Of a stretch of DNA of 64,000 nt, positions 51,257-61,701 are shown in pieces. Both the position numbers and the translations under genes were made by a program. The notes beneath the pieces are model-generated. The model was not told the origin of the DNA and did not search any database. It worked only from the letters and a program-made list of their open reading frames with translations. The stretch spans positions 1,117,001 to 1,181,000 of the forward strand of contig NZ_CP162133.1 in the NCBI RefSeq assembly GCF_040833955.1, read 5' to 3'. Numbering within the stretch: the first letter of the stretch is position 1; every line of letters begins with the position of its first letter. Source of the stretch: Leptospira sp. WS60.C2. Lineage in GTDB: Bacteria > Spirochaetota > Leptospiria > Leptospirales > Leptospiraceae.

Positions 51257-53023
51257 ATGTTATCCGATGAGAAACGCAATCGATTTTTACAGTTACTAAA
51301 AGAATCCACGAAGGACGAATGGGTCTGGATGTCGGGTTATCTGTCGGCACTGACTCAGGCAAGCATCGGCGGCAGCAGTGTGGATGTTTCCCTCACTCCC
51401 CCTGTGAGCATCTCCTCCAGTGATTCTTCGAATGGGAATCTAAAGGCGGCTCCCCTCCAATGTAGCGTTGTGTACGGAACTGAAACGGGAAATTCCAAAA
51501 AATTAGGAACCGAACTTGTTAAAAAATTAAAAGAACTCGGTGTGCAGGTCAAACTCAAGAGCACTGACACTTACAAAGCAAAAGACCTCAAAGAAGAGGA
51601 GTATTTGTTTGTGATTGTTTCCACTCATGGAGATGGAGAACCACCGCAAGCCGCAAAACCTTTCCTTCAAATTTTATCCGAAACCAAAGAGAATTTATCG
51701 AAAGTTAAGTTCGCAGTACTCGGATTAGGTGATACAAGTTATCCACTATTTTGCCAAACGGGAGTGGATGTTGACTCGATGTTAGAGAAATTGGGAGCAG
51801 AAAGAATCCATTCTCTTGGCAAATGTGATGTCGATTTTGACCAAGTGGCAAAACCTTGGATGACAGAACTCATCTCCAAACTCAATACAATTTCAAAAAC
51901 TGCCACAACGCAAGTTTCCAAACAAACGCAAAGTCCAGTTTCCAAACCAAGTGCCGGTGGTAAGATTGTCTACGAAGGAACAGTTGTCACCAATCTTGTG
52001 TTAAATGATGTTGGTGCTACGAAATCCACAAGACATATTGAAATCAAATCAACTGTTCCGATTGAGTATCTACCGGGAGACAGCGCTGGATTTTTAGCTT
52101 ACAACCGAGACGAAGAAGTGGATCGAGTTCTTGGATTATTACAAACTGACAAAGAAACAAGAGTTTCCTACAAAGGGGAAACTTGGATGTTGTATGATTT
52201 GCTTCGCAAAAAAGTATCCATTCGTTTTTTGCCAGATCGAGTGATCCAAAAATACGCTACTCTTTCCAAAAAGGAAATTCCTTCTGGAAAATTGGATTTG
52301 GATGTATTGTTAACACTTTATCCTTCTGATACAAAATTAGAAGTGCAAAGCCTGGTAGATATTTTAGAGCCCATTGTACCAAGATATTATTCCATTGCAT
52401 CCAGTCCTTCGGCACATGGGGAAGATGAAGTTCATCTAACAGTCGCAGAAGTAGAGATTGAAACTTTTACGGGAATTAAATCAGGCTTTTGTTCTGGTTT
52501 TTTAGCTTCTTTGAAAGAAGGGGATACGGTTCCGTTTTTTATCCAACGAAACAATTCCTTCCGATTGCCAAGTCCTGATACGGATATCATTATGATTGGA
52601 CCGGGAACAGGAATTGCACCCTTTCGCAGTTTTTTATTTGAAAGAGAACAGTCGGGTGGAAATGGAAGGAACTGGTTGTTCTTTGGAGAAAGAAACTTTG
52701 TCTCCGATTTCTATTACCAAACTGAGCTTTTGGAACTGATGGACACTGGAGTATTACATAAATTGAATACGGCATTTTCTCGTGACACAAAACAAAAAGT
52801 GTATGTGCAAGATCGTATGGGAGAAAATGCACAAGAACTACTCAAGTGGATTGAAAATGGTGCCATCATTTATGTTTGTGGGTCGAAAGATCCCATGAGT
52901 AAAGATGTGGATCGCAAATTGATCGAAATTTTATCCGAAAGAACTTTTGACACAGACAAAGAAACTTCCGAGTATTTAAAAGAATTGGAAGAGTCTGGCC
53001 GTTACATCAAGGACGTATACTGA
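51257..53023 (+). CDS. cysJ: Sulfite reductase flavoprotein alpha component
   Basis: NADPH-dependent diflavin protein that hands electrons to CysI. 588 residues: an FMN flavodoxin domain at about 70-215 ('VVYGTETGNSKKLG', 'VSTHGDGEPPQAA', 'FAVLGLGDTSYPLF'), a linker, an FAD domain with 'PRYYSIASSPSAHGEDEVHLTVAEV', and an NADPH domain ('IGPGTGIAPFRSFL', 'VYVCGSKDPMSKDV'). The C-terminus is 'YLKELEESGRYIKDVY', as in CysJ. A short AGG lies five bases before the ATG; cysI follows seven bases after the stop. Confidence 0.97.
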   Translation: MLSDEKRNRFLQLLKESTKDEWVWMSGYLSALTQASIGGSSVDVSLTPPVSISSSDSSNGNLKAAPLQCSVVYGTETGNSKKLGTELVKKLKELGVQVKLKSTDTYKAKDLKEEEYLFVIVSTHGDGEPPQAAKPFLQILSETKENLSKVKFAVLGLGDTSYPLFCQTGVDVDSMLEKLGAERIHSLGKCDVDFDQVAKPWMTELISKLNTISKTATTQVSKQTQSPVSKPSAGGKIVYEGTVVTNLVLNDVGATKSTRHIEIKSTVPIEYLPGDSAGFLAYNRDEEVDRVLGLLQTDKETRVSYKGETWMLYDLLRKKVSIRFLPDRVIQKYATLSKKEIPSGKLDLDVLLTLYPSDTKLEVQSLVDILEPIVPRYYSIASSPSAHGEDEVHLTVAEVEIETFTGIKSGFCSGFLASLKEGDTVPFFIQRNNSFRLPSPDTDIIMIGPGTGIAPFRSFLFEREQSGGNGRNWLFFGERNFVSDFYYQTELLELMDTGVLHKLNTAFSRDTKQKVYVQDRMGENAQELLKWIENGAIIYVCGSKDPMSKDVDRKLIEILSERTFDTDKETSEYLKELEESGRYIKDVY

Positions 53024-53030
53024 GGAAATC

Positions 53031-54698
53031 ATGGCAGAAGCAAAAAAAGAAACACACGCAGAAACAGTTAAACGAGTGAGCCGTGGACTTCGCGGAACAC
53101 TGGCGGAAAGTTTAAAAGATGAACACACTGGTTCCCTTCGCCCTGATGACCAATTATTACTTAAGTTCCATGGGATGTACCAACAAGATGATCGTGACAG
53201 ACGAGATGAACGTGCGTTAAAAAAATTAGAACGTTTATATTCATTCATGATACGACTTCGTATCCCTGGCGGAATGATTGGACCTGTCCATTGGGAAGCC
53301 CTCCATAATGTCGCTGGAGAAAATTCCACAGGAACCATCAAAATCACAACCAGACAAACTGTGCAATTGCATGGAATTTTAAAATCGAAAATCAAACCAA
53401 CCATCAAAGCCTTTGATTCCGTATTTTTGGATTCGATAGCGGCCTGTGGAGATGTGAATCGTAACGTAACTTGCACCTCCAATCCTGCGACAAGCCCTCT
53501 CCACAAAGAAGTATTTTCTTATGCGGGGGAGATTAGTCGCTCGTTACTTCCCAAAACAAGAGCTTACTATGAAATTTGGTTAGATGAAAATCTTTTGGCA
53601 GAAAAGGAAGAACCAGAAGATCCATTGTACAAAGATGTCTATCTTCCTCGTAAATTCAAAATCGCAATTGCGATCCCACCTTACAATGATGTGGATATCT
53701 TTACCAATGACATTGGACTTATTGCCATCATTGAAAATGGACAACTTTTAGGATTCAATGTATCGGTTGGTGGTGGGCTTGGAACTACGCATGGCAATCC
53801 AGACACCTATCCCAGAGTTGGGACTGTGTTTGGTTTTATTCCCAAAAAAGACATCTTAAAAGTTGTTTATGAAATTGTTACTGTCCAAAGAGACTTTGGA
53901 AACAGAGAAGATCGTAAGCTTTCTCGTTTGAAATACACCTTAGATAGATTAGGTGTGGAATTTTACAAACGAGAAGTGGAAAAAAGAGCAGGCATTAGTT
54001 TTGAACCGACGAAAGAGTTCCAATTCACACAAAGATCTGATGATTTTGGTTGGAAACAAGATGCAGCAGGCAACTGGCACTATACTGTGTTTGTGGAAAA
54101 TGGTCGTGTTTGTGACGAACATGGTTACAATCTGAAAACAGCACTTTTAGAAGTATCCAAAACAAGACGTGCCACGTTTCGATTTACTTGTAACCAAAAT
54201 TTGATTTTATCTGATATCTTTCCGAAAGATAAGGATTTGATTGAGTCGATTCTCGTGAAGTTTGGCGTTCACAGAAAAACAGGAGAGGTTTCTCCCATTC
54301 GCAAAAATTCCATGGCTTGTGTTGCATTAAACACTTGTTCCTTGGCACTTGCAGAAGGACAAAGATATCTACCAAGCTTGATCGATAAAATTGAACCTAT
54401 TCTTTCCAAACATGGAATTGCTGATGAACCAATTTCGATTCGGATGACCGGTTGTCCCAATGGGTGTGCGAGACCTTACATTTCAGAGATTGGACTTGTA
54501 GGTACTTCCTATGGAAAATACAATCTTCATTTGGGGGCGGATGCGGAAGGATACCGACTCAATCGAAAATACAAAGAAGATTTGGAGGAATCGGCAATCT
54601 TACAAGAACTAGATGGTCTTTTCGGAAAGTTTGCCAAAGAAAGAAATGGAAACGAATCCTTTGGTGATTACATCAACCGCATTGGGATTCTAAAATAA
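53031..54698 (+). CDS. cysI: Sulfite reductase hemoprotein beta component
   Basis: Siroheme-4Fe4S enzyme that reduces sulfite to sulfide. 555 residues. Cluster/siroheme cysteines are in 'ACVALNTCSLALAEGQRYLP' and 'RMTGCPNGCARPY', giving the C-x5-C ... C-x3-C pattern. N-terminal 'GMYQQDDRDRRDERA' and 'MIRLRIPGGMI' are CysI-type. The preceding overlap-free operon with cysJ shows that it is an NADPH rather than a ferredoxin system. Confidence 0.97.
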   Translation: MAEAKKETHAETVKRVSRGLRGTLAESLKDEHTGSLRPDDQLLLKFHGMYQQDDRDRRDERALKKLERLYSFMIRLRIPGGMIGPVHWEALHNVAGENSTGTIKITTRQTVQLHGILKSKIKPTIKAFDSVFLDSIAACGDVNRNVTCTSNPATSPLHKEVFSYAGEISRSLLPKTRAYYEIWLDENLLAEKEEPEDPLYKDVYLPRKFKIAIAIPPYNDVDIFTNDIGLIAIIENGQLLGFNVSVGGGLGTTHGNPDTYPRVGTVFGFIPKKDILKVVYEIVTVQRDFGNREDRKLSRLKYTLDRLGVEFYKREVEKRAGISFEPTKEFQFTQRSDDFGWKQDAAGNWHYTVFVENGRVCDEHGYNLKTALLEVSKTRRATFRFTCNQNLILSDIFPKDKDLIESILVKFGVHRKTGEVSPIRKNSMACVALNTCSLALAEGQRYLPSLIDKIEPILSKHGIADEPISIRMTGCPNGCARPYISEIGLVGTSYGKYNLHLGADAEGYRLNRKYKEDLEESAILQELDGLFGKFAKERNGNESFGDYINRIGILK

Positions 54699-54719
54699 AC
54701 TTGGAGTTTCTTCCTAACA

Positions 54720-54747
54720 ATTAGGCACCTGTTTCTGGGTGCCTAAT
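54720..54747. terminator. Strong hairpin between cysI and cysN
   Basis: ATTAGGCACC pairs with GGTGCCTAAT around an eight-base loop, with no mismatch in ten pairs. It lies 22 bases past the cysI stop and about 100 bases past the cysN stop of the convergent operon. It lacks a U-tract on either strand, so it could be a Rho-independent terminator of imperfect form or an mRNA 3' end stabiliser. Confidence 0.5.
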
Positions 54748-54845
54748 CTGCGTAACATTCTAAAATTCGAATCCACTCAAAACTTCTAATCAGCCCAACC
54801 GACAAGGATTTATCTTGGTCCTGTATAAGCCAGTCTTCCAAAAAT

Positions 54846-56078
54846 CTACAATAACATCCCTGCGGCTACGGTTTGGTTGGTTCCTTCATCCACGAGGATG
54901 AAACTTCCTGTTCCTCTGATTTTGGAATACGGGTCATACGCGATTGGTTTTGCGGTGCGAATGGTAACTTTTCCGATCTCATTGAGGCCAAGGTTTGTTT
55001 GTTCTTTTTTTTCGTGCGTGCTTGTTTCCACTCTGTAATCCAAGGAACGAATGGAAGCCTTCACTGCATTTGTGGTTTGGCGAAGTAGGTATTTGGAACC
55101 TGGTGTCATCACCTTTTGGTCCATCCAACAAATGTGTGCTTCGAGGTCTTGTGAGATCACGGGCTCTTTTCCCGTCACAACAAGCATATCACCACGGCTC
55201 ACATCAATTTCATCTTCCAAACGAATGGTCACAGACATGGGTGCATACGCAGTGGTGAGTGGACCATCAAAGGTATCAATCGCTTTGATTTTGGATGTGA
55301 GGCCACTCGGTAATACCGTGATAGAATCTCCTACCGTAAAGTGACCACTTCTGATTTGGCCCGCATAACCTCTATAATCATGGTATTCTGTTGTTTGGGG
55401 ACGGATTACATTCTGAACAGGAAATCTTGGAGCTGGGGACTCTTCTTCTGTATGGATTTCAATTTCCTCTAAAAAGTGAAGGAGAGATTTCCCTTTCCAC
55501 CAAGGCATAGATGCAGAAGCTTCTACCACATTGTCTCCATTTAAGGCAGAGATAGGTAAGAAGTGAATGGATTTGAGATCTAAGTCTTTAGCAAATTCCA
55601 AATATTGTTTTTGGATGTTTAAAAACACTTCCTCTGAAAAATTGACGAGGTCCATTTTGTTCACACAAACAACCACATACGGAAGTCGTAACAGAGAGAC
55701 AATGTAGGAGTGTCTGTAGGTTTGTTCGATCACACCTTTTCTTGCATCAATGAGGATGATGGCAAGATCTGAGTTAGAAGCACCTGTCACCATGTTACGT
55801 GTGTATTGCACATGGCCTGGTGCATCAGCAATGATGAATTTACGTTTGGGAGTTGAGAAATACTTGTAGGCAACATCAATCGTGATACCTTGTTCTCTTT
55901 CAGCTTTCAGTCCATCCGTGAGAAGTGCCAGATTGATTTGGCCATTCACTTGACCTGCTCGTTCGATTGCTTCTAGTTGGTCTTGGAAAATTGATTTACT
56001 ATCGTATAACAAACGTCCGATGAGAGTTGATTTTCCATCGTCTACACTACCTGCTGTAATAAAACGTAAAATATCCAT
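54846..56078 (-). CDS. cysN: Sulfate adenylyltransferase subunit 1 (GTPase)
   Basis: GTP-driven partner of CysD in making adenylyl sulfate (APS). 410 residues, with G1 'GSVDDGKSTLIGRLLYDSK', G3 'DAPGHVQYTRNM' and G4 'NKMD', then EF-Tu-like beta domains. It lacks a C-terminal APS-kinase domain (some CysN are CysNC fusions), in line with direct APS reduction by the neighbouring CysH. It overlaps cysD by one base. Confidence 0.97.
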   Translation of the reverse strand: MDILRFITAGSVDDGKSTLIGRLLYDSKSIFQDQLEAIERAGQVNGQINLALLTDGLKAEREQGITIDVAYKYFSTPKRKFIIADAPGHVQYTRNMVTGASNSDLAIILIDARKGVIEQTYRHSYIVSLLRLPYVVVCVNKMDLVNFSEEVFLNIQKQYLEFAKDLDLKSIHFLPISALNGDNVVEASASMPWWKGKSLLHFLEEIEIHTEEESPAPRFPVQNVIRPQTTEYHDYRGYAGQIRSGHFTVGDSITVLPSGLTSKIKAIDTFDGPLTTAYAPMSVTIRLEDEIDVSRGDMLVVTGKEPVISQDLEAHICWMDQKVMTPGSKYLLRQTTNAVKASIRSLDYRVETSTHEKKEQTNLGLNEIGKVTIRTAKPIAYDPYSKIRGTGSFILVDEGTNQTVAAGMLL

Positions 56079-56986
56079 TAAAAATACCCGCCTTTTTTTC
56101 TCTCTTCCATAGCCGCTTCTGAACGTTTGTCATCCAAACGGGATCCTCTTTCTGTGGTGCGTGAAACTTGGATTTCACGAATGATATCATCCACGGAATT
56201 CGCTTCCGATTCCACTGCCGCAGTACAGGTCATATCTCCCACTGTGCGAAACCGAACGGTTCTTGTTTCCACTTTGTCGTTACCATCTAAACTGATGAAT
56301 TTGGAAACAGGGAACACCAATTCCTCCCGCCAAACAATTTCTCGTTGGTGAGAAAAATACAATGAAGGTAAGTCGATTTTTTCTTTTCGGATGTATTCCC
56401 AAACATCGAGTTCTGTCCAGTTGCTTATGGGAAACACACGAACGTTTTCTCCTACATGGATTTTTCCATTATAGATATTCCATAATTCTGGGCGTTGGAG
56501 TTTTGGATCCCATGATCCAAATTCATCTCGCACAGAAAAAATTCTCTCTTTTGCTCTTGCTTTTTCTTCATCACGTCGAGCACCACCGATACACGCATCA
56601 AATTTAAACTCAGCGATGGTATCGAGTAAGGTTACGGCTTGGATGGCATTACGACTCGGAAATTTTCCTTTTTCTTCAACCGCTTTTCCTTGGTCGATGG
56701 AATCTTGAACATAACGAACAATTAATTTTTCTCCGATTCGTTCAGCGAGTGCATCACGGAACTCTAGCGCCTCATCAAAGTTATGCCCTGTGTCAATGTG
56801 AACGAGTGGAAACGGAAACTTACCAGGACGGAAGGCTTTTAGAGCAAGATGGACAAGGCAAATGGAATCCTTTCCTCCCGAAAATAATAAGGCAGGTCTT
56901 TCAAATTGAGCCGCTACTTCTCGTAAGATATAAATGGCTTCTGATTCCAATTGGTCTAAATGAGAAAGTCTATGGTTACTTGTCAT
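56078..56986 (-). CDS. cysD: Sulfate adenylyltransferase subunit 2
   Basis: Adenylates sulfate to APS together with CysN. 302 residues. The PP-motif 'LLFSGGKDSICLVHLALKAF' is at about 33-52. 'PLVHIDTGHNFDEALEFRD' and 'RRDEEKARAKERIFSVRDEFGSWDPKLQRPELW' type segments are those of CysD. Its start is 6 bases after cysH, in one operon. Confidence 0.97.
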   Translation of the reverse strand: MTSNHRLSHLDQLESEAIYILREVAAQFERPALLFSGGKDSICLVHLALKAFRPGKFPFPLVHIDTGHNFDEALEFRDALAERIGEKLIVRYVQDSIDQGKAVEEKGKFPSRNAIQAVTLLDTIAEFKFDACIGGARRDEEKARAKERIFSVRDEFGSWDPKLQRPELWNIYNGKIHVGENVRVFPISNWTELDVWEYIRKEKIDLPSLYFSHQREIVWREELVFPVSKFISLDGNDKVETRTVRFRTVGDMTCTAAVESEANSVDDIIREIQVSRTTERGSRLDDKRSEAAMEERKKGGYF

Positions 56987-56992
56987 CGTTTG

Positions 56993-57718
56993 TTATCCTT
57001 TTCCTTTCGTGAGTTTTCCATCGATCCAATGTAACCCACATTCTTTTTTCGATTCTTGTTCCCACCACCATCTTCCAGCGCGGAAATCTTCTCCAGGTTC
57101 AATGGCTCGTGTGCAAGGGGCACAACCAATGCTTGGAAATCCTTTGTCATGTAAGACATTGTAAGGAACATTGTGTTCGCGGATGTATTTCCAAGTGTCT
57201 TCAAAACTCCAATGGAGGAGGGGTTGGTATTTGATTAAATTTCTTCCAGGATCTTTTTCAAATAATGACATCTCTGTTCGAAACCCTGACTGGTCTTTTC
57301 TGAGTCCCGTCACCCAAACTTCCATTCCAGTTAAAATGGCATCGAGAGGGACAAGTTTTCGGATGCGGCAACATTCTTTTCGTAAGTCCAGGGAATCGTA
57401 AAATGCATTAGGACCATGGGTTTCGGTAAAACTTTGGATTTCTTTGGCATTGGGGAATAAGGCTTCGATTTTTGCCCCATAACGGATGTTTGTTTTTTGC
57501 CAAACATCGTAGGTTTCTTGGAAGAGTCGCCCGGTGTCCAAAGTGGCAATGCGAATTGGGATTTGTTCGGAAAGAATGGCATGGGTGATGGCTTGGTCTT
57601 CCAGTCCAAAACTCGTCGTAAACACGACTTTGTTTGGGAATTCAGAGGCGAGTTTCTTTAGGCCATCGGTGAGCGATCGATTGGCATAAGATTCTGTCAA
57701 AACTTCCAAATTTCCCAT
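56993..57718 (-). CDS. cysH: Adenylylsulfate (APS) reductase, 4Fe-4S type
   Basis: Reduces activated sulfate to sulfite with thioredoxin. 241 residues. 'FTTSFGLEDQAITHAI' and 'IRIATLDTGRLFQETYDVW' are CysH-typical. The cluster ligands are the paired cysteines in 'KECCRIRKL' and the CxxC in 'IGCAPCTRAI', a pattern of 4Fe-4S enzymes that usually take APS, not PAPS. 'KKECGLHWIDG' at the C-terminus has the catalytic cysteine. With no APS kinase in sight, APS is the likely substrate. Confidence 0.95.
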   Translation of the reverse strand: MGNLEVLTESYANRSLTDGLKKLASEFPNKVVFTTSFGLEDQAITHAILSEQIPIRIATLDTGRLFQETYDVWQKTNIRYGAKIEALFPNAKEIQSFTETHGPNAFYDSLDLRKECCRIRKLVPLDAILTGMEVWVTGLRKDQSGFRTEMSLFEKDPGRNLIKYQPLLHWSFEDTWKYIREHNVPYNVLHDKGFPSIGCAPCTRAIEPGEDFRAGRWWWEQESKKECGLHWIDGKLTKGKG

Positions 57719-57736
57719 ATTTCCACCGTCCTAGCA

Positions 57737-57757
57737 TCCAATGTTTTGTATATTGGA
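57737..57757. promoter_or_regulatory. Inverted repeat upstream of cysH
   Basis: TCCAAT and ATTGGA are separated by nine bases (57737-57757), within the 68-base gap between cysA and cysH, 19 bases before the cysH ATG. TATA-rich sequence surrounds it (for example 'AATATAC' on the minus strand). It may be an internal operator or promoter for cysHDN; nothing links it to a known regulator. Confidence 0.3.
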
Positions 57758-57786
57758 CGAATTGTAAAGTATATTAGCGGAAATTA

Positions 57787-58851
57787 TTAGATAGAGAAGT
57801 CTTCCACGTAGACCTTTGCTTTTTTGATCCGAAGGTAAACAGTCTCCCCCGGTAGCAAATTCAGGTATTTATAAGTTTCCTGCTCAAGGACTGACTCAAT
57901 GAGGGTGCCCGTATCGATACGTTTTAACTCCACGCGCACATTACGACCCGTGGAATGGATGTATTGGATCTCCGCGGCAATGCCTTGTTCTTTTTCTCGA
58001 ACAATTTCCACATCATACGGGCGCACGTAGGCAACGGCATCAGACTCTTTGATGTTTTCATGTTCGGCCGTCTCCAATGCCAGATTTCCAATTTTGGTTT
58101 TTCCTTCTTCGATACGACCATGAAACAGATTCACATCACCTAAGAAATGAAAGACGAAAGGGGACTTTGGTTTGTTATACACTTCGTCAGGGCTCCCTAC
58201 TTGTTCGAGTTGGCCTTTATTTAAGATCACAATCCTGTCACTCACCTCCAAAGCTTCTTCTTGGTCATGGGTGACAAACACACTTGTGATGTGAATTTCA
58301 TCATGCAACCTTCGTAACCAATTGCGAAGTTCCTTTCTTACCTTGGCATCGAGAGCGCCAAAAGGCTCATCGAGTAATAAAAATTTGGGTTCAATGGCAA
58401 GGGCACGAGCAAGGGCCACACGTTGTCTTTGACCTCCAGAGAGTTCATGTGGATAACGGTTGTGAAATGTTTCGAGTTGGATGAGGGTGAGTAGCTTTGT
58501 CACCTTCTCTTGGATTTCTTTTTTCGATGGCCGAGTGGTTTTGGGCCTTACTTCCAAACCAAAAGCAATGTTTTCGGCAATGGTCATGTGCCGAAAGAGA
58601 GCATAATGTTGGAAAACAAATCCAACTTCTCCATTTTGGATTTTGGACTGAGACAATTGTTCCCCTACAAAACGCACAGAACCCGAACTTGGTTCCTCAA
58701 GGCCTGCGATGATACGAAGTAAAGTGGTTTTTCCAGATCCAGAGGGACCAAGGAGAGCCACAAGTTCTCCATCAGGAATGGTCAAATTGACATCTTTTAA
58801 TGCTGTAAAAGATCCAAAGGTTTTTTGTACATTCTGTATTTCGATTGGCAT
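57787..58851 (-). CDS. cysA: Sulfate/thiosulfate ABC transporter ATP-binding protein
   Basis: 354-residue ABC ATPase. Walker A '[20 protein letters not shown]', Q loop '[16 protein letters not shown]', ABC signature '[15 protein letters not shown]' and Walker B '[12 protein letters not shown]' are intact. A C-terminal 110-residue TOBE domain is present. The CysW and CysT permeases and the binding protein are upstream in the same operon, so the substrate is sulfate or thiosulfate. Confidence 0.96.
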   Translation of the reverse strand: MPIEIQNVQKTFGSFTALKDVNLTIPDGELVALLGPSGSGKTTLLRIIAGLEEPSSGSVRFVGEQLSQSKIQNGEVGFVFQHYALFRHMTIAENIAFGLEVRPKTTRPSKKEIQEKVTKLLTLIQLETFHNRYPHELSGGQRQRVALARALAIEPKFLLLDEPFGALDAKVRKELRNWLRRLHDEIHITSVFVTHDQEEALEVSDRIVILNKGQLEQVGSPDEVYNKPKSPFVFHFLGDVNLFHGRIEEGKTKIGNLALETAEHENIKESDAVAYVRPYDVEIVREKEQGIAAEIQYIHSTGRNVRVELKRIDTGTLIESVLEQETYKYLNLLPGETVYLRIKKAKVYVEDFSI

Positions 58852-58852
58852 A

Positions 58853-59656
58853 TCAGGATCTCTCGGTTCGTTTTTCCAAAATCAATTTGAAGATAAGGGT
58901 AAGAAGGGATAAAAACACAAGTAAGGTAGCACAAGCAAAGGCACCAACGGAATCAAACTCATTGTATAACATTTCAATGTACAAGGGAAGGGTTGTTGTT
59001 TTTCCACGAATGTGGCCACTGAGAACAGAAACTGCTCCAAATTCTCCCATGGCTCTTGCATTACAAAGTATGATGCCGTATAACAAACCCCATTTGATGT
59101 TAGGTAAAATAATACGATAGAATAACTGAAAGAAACTGGCACCAAGTAACAACCCTGCTTCCTCTTCTTCTCGACCTTGGCTTTGCATGAGCGGGATGAG
59201 TTCCCTTGCCACAAAAGGAAAGGTGATAAAGACAGTTGCTAAAATCAGACCAGGTGTGTTGAACACAATTTTGATATTGTGTTCTGATAAAAATGCACCA
59301 AGTGTTCCTTGTCTTCCGAATAACAATAAAAAGATGAGCCCAGAAACTACGGGGGAAACGGCAAAAGGAGAATCGATGATCGTGATGAGAAGGTTTTTTC
59401 CAGGAAAGCTAAAACGTGTGATGGCAAAGGCCGCGGTAATTCCAAAAAATGTGTTTAACACCACTGATACGAAGGAAACTTTGATGGTAAGCCCGATGGC
59501 AAAGAGCGCATATTCACTGGTGATAGAAGCGTAGTATTTATCCCAACCTTCCGAGAAAGCCTCTGAAAACACTGTATAAATGGGCAAAAGTAAGAGTACA
59601 CCGAACAAAGTGTAAGCGAGTAAAATAAGAAATAGGGGTAAAAGTTTCGCTTTCAT
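58853..59656 (-). CDS. cysW: Sulfate ABC transporter permease CysW
   Basis: 267 residues with six membrane helices. The EAA loop '[35 protein letters not shown]' contacts CysA, and '[29 protein letters not shown]' is the CysW-type C-terminal part. It overlaps cysT by four bases and lies one base before cysA. Confidence 0.95.
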   Translation of the reverse strand: MKAKLLPLFLILLAYTLFGVLLLLPIYTVFSEAFSEGWDKYYASITSEYALFAIGLTIKVSFVSVVLNTFFGITAAFAITRFSFPGKNLLITIIDSPFAVSPVVSGLIFLLLFGRQGTLGAFLSEHNIKIVFNTPGLILATVFITFPFVARELIPLMQSQGREEEEAGLLLGASFFQLFYRIILPNIKWGLLYGIILCNARAMGEFGAVSVLSGHIRGKTTTLPLYIEMLYNEFDSVGAFACATLLVFLSLLTLIFKLILEKRTERS

Positions 59657-60480
59657 GTGAGTTTTTTCGAAGCCCTTTCTTGGAAAAAATTGATGAGGAA
59701 CATAAAGAAAAAGGATGTGAGTAACATCACAAGGGCAATCGATGTTGCTTTTTCAAACTCGTATTGTTCTAGTTTGGTGACGATAAGAAGGGGAAGGATT
59801 TCTGTTTTACCAGGAAGGTTTCCCGAAATAAAAACAACAGATCCATATTCGCCGATGCTACGAGCAAATGCCATACCAGTACCCGCAAGGAGAGAGGGCC
59901 AAAGTTCTGGTAAGATTACTTTTCTAAAGGTTTGAAAGGGTGTGGCACCGAGGCACCTTGCACTTTCTTCTAATTCTTTGGGAAGTTCTTCGATGACTGG
60001 TTGTACGGTTCGCACGACAAAAGGAAAACCTATAAAAACAAGAGCGATCACAATCCCAATCGGGGTATACGCGATTTGGATTCCCCATCGCTCGAAAAAG
60101 GATCCGATGATTCCTGTTTTGGAATAAATTGTGGTTAAGGCAATCCCTGCCACCGCTGTGGGCAAAGTGAACGGTAAATCGATTAAGGTATCAAAGAATT
60201 TTTTGAAAGGAAAGTTGTAACGAACAAGTACCCAAGCAAATAAGAATCCAATGAAAAGATTGAGAATTGCAGAAATAAAACCAACTCCAAAACTCAAAAA
60301 GAGCGCCGATCGAATGCGTTCTTCCGTAAACACTTCCAATATCCCTGTGAATCCAATCCCCAGGGAGTGATAAAACAGTCCGAGTAACGGAATGATGACG
60401 ACCGCAGAGGAATAAAAAACTGTATAACCTAAGCTAATTCCTAAGTGTATTTTTTTATACGGTCGTGTTTCTATTGGCAT
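59653..60480 (-). CDS. cysT: Sulfate ABC transporter permease CysT
   Basis: 275 residues with six membrane helices, partner permease of CysW. The EAA loop '[29 protein letters not shown]' is clear, and '[24 protein letters not shown]' is the CysT/CysU signature. Start ATG is three bases after the binding-protein stop. Confidence 0.95.
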   Translation of the reverse strand: MPIETRPYKKIHLGISLGYTVFYSSAVVIIPLLGLFYHSLGIGFTGILEVFTEERIRSALFLSFGVGFISAILNLFIGFLFAWVLVRYNFPFKKFFDTLIDLPFTLPTAVAGIALTTIYSKTGIIGSFFERWGIQIAYTPIGIVIALVFIGFPFVVRTVQPVIEELPKELEESARCLGATPFQTFRKVILPELWPSLLAGTGMAFARSIGEYGSVVFISGNLPGKTEILPLLIVTKLEQYEFEKATSIALVMLLTSFFFMFLINFFQERASKKLT

Positions 60481-60483
60481 TGA

Positions 60484-61521
60484 TTATTTGGTTTTGTAGA
60501 TGGTATCAAAGGTTCCACCATCCGCAAAATGTTTTTTCTGTGCAGAGTCCCATGTTTCCCCTAATTCGGATAGAGAAAATAATTTGAGATTCGGAAAATC
60601 TTTCGCTGTGGCTTTTGCCACGACAGGGTCAATGGGTCGAAAGAAGTGTTTCGCAATGATGGTTTGGCCTTCTTTGGTAAACAGAAATTCTAAATAAGCA
60701 GTCGCTTTCTCTAAATTTCCTTTTTCAGTCGCAGTTTTCGTCACTACAGCCACTGGGGTTTCTGCTTTGATTGATTCAGAAGGATAAACCACTTCTAGGC
60801 TGTTTTTTCCAGAACGTTTTTCTTCATCTAACGCGAGTTTTGCTTCATTTTCCCAAGTGATGAGAACATCTCCAATCCCTCGGTTTACAAACGTAGTGGT
60901 AGAACCTCTTGCTCCTGTATCAAGAACGGATGTATTCTGATACAATGCTTTGATAAATTCTGTAGCTTTTTCTTCTGATTTATACTTTCGTTTTGCAAAC
61001 CCATAAGCGGCTAAATAATTCCAACGGGCACCACCACTTGTTTTTGGGTTTGGAGTGATGATGGAAATTCCTGGTTTTACAATGTCATCCCAGTCTTTGA
61101 TTTTTTTTGGATTGGATTTTCGAACAAGGAAAATAATGGTCGAGTAGTAAGGGGTACTTTTGTTCGGTAGTTTGGTTTGCCAATTTGATTCAATTAACTT
61201 TGATTTGTTGGCAATATTATCGATATCATACGCCAAAGCAAGACTCACGACATCAGCATCCAAACCATCAATCACGGCACGAGCTTGTTTTCCCGAACCA
61301 CCGTGGGATTGTTGGATTGAAAATTCAGATCCTTTTTTCGCCTTCCAAGATTTTAGGAACGATTGGTTGATTTCTTCATACAATTCGCGAGTGGGATCAA
61401 AGGAAACATGCAGAAAGCTGGACTCTGCCGCAAGGGAGATGGCAATCCCAAAACCTAAAAATATGGACAAGATGACAGAAAAACTCGGTTTAAATTGGAG
61501 GAATTGGGATATTTTTTTCAT
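60484..61521 (-). CDS. sbp: Periplasmic sulfate-binding protein
   Basis: 345 residues with a signal peptide cleaved around residue 32 ('AISLAAES'). Family motifs are '[17 protein letters not shown]', '[26 protein letters not shown]', '[17 protein letters not shown]' and '[16 protein letters not shown]', matching Sbp/CysP. It delivers sulfate (or thiosulfate) to CysTWA. It is the first gene of the operon. A TTGACA (complement of 61576-61581) lies about 55 bases upstream as a candidate -35, but the -10 at 17 bases is poor. Confidence 0.96.
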   Translation of the reverse strand: MKKISQFLQFKPSFSVILSIFLGFGIAISLAAESSFLHVSFDPTRELYEEINQSFLKSWKAKKGSEFSIQQSHGGSGKQARAVIDGLDADVVSLALAYDIDNIANKSKLIESNWQTKLPNKSTPYYSTIIFLVRKSNPKKIKDWDDIVKPGISIITPNPKTSGGARWNYLAAYGFAKRKYKSEEKATEFIKALYQNTSVLDTGARGSTTTFVNRGIGDVLITWENEAKLALDEEKRSGKNSLEVVYPSESIKAETPVAVVTKTATEKGNLEKATAYLEFLFTKEGQTIIAKHFFRPIDPVVAKATAKDFPNLKLFSLSELGETWDSAQKKHFADGGTFDTIYKTK

Positions 61522-61574
61522 TTTTGAACCCTTTTGGTTAATAAAGCAAACTCATCCTCCAATTTAGTGAATTT

Positions 61575-61603
61575 TTGTCAATGGAAAATCGAACTCTTTT
61601 TAT
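61575..61603 (+). promoter_or_regulatory. Candidate promoter for fliK-flgD
   Basis: TTGTCA (61575-61580) and TTTTAT (61598-61603) are 17 bases apart, upstream of fliK and divergent from sbp. The match is fair; no sigma28-type flagellar promoter is seen nearby. Confidence 0.3.
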
Positions 61604-61701
61604 GGCGAAGTTAGGTTTCCTGACATAAACCAGAAAAGGAAGAAGATAATTCTCTCAAGGAAATCTGGGGAAGTTCGATCCTTAAGGGAGAAGGCACCCC
61701 A

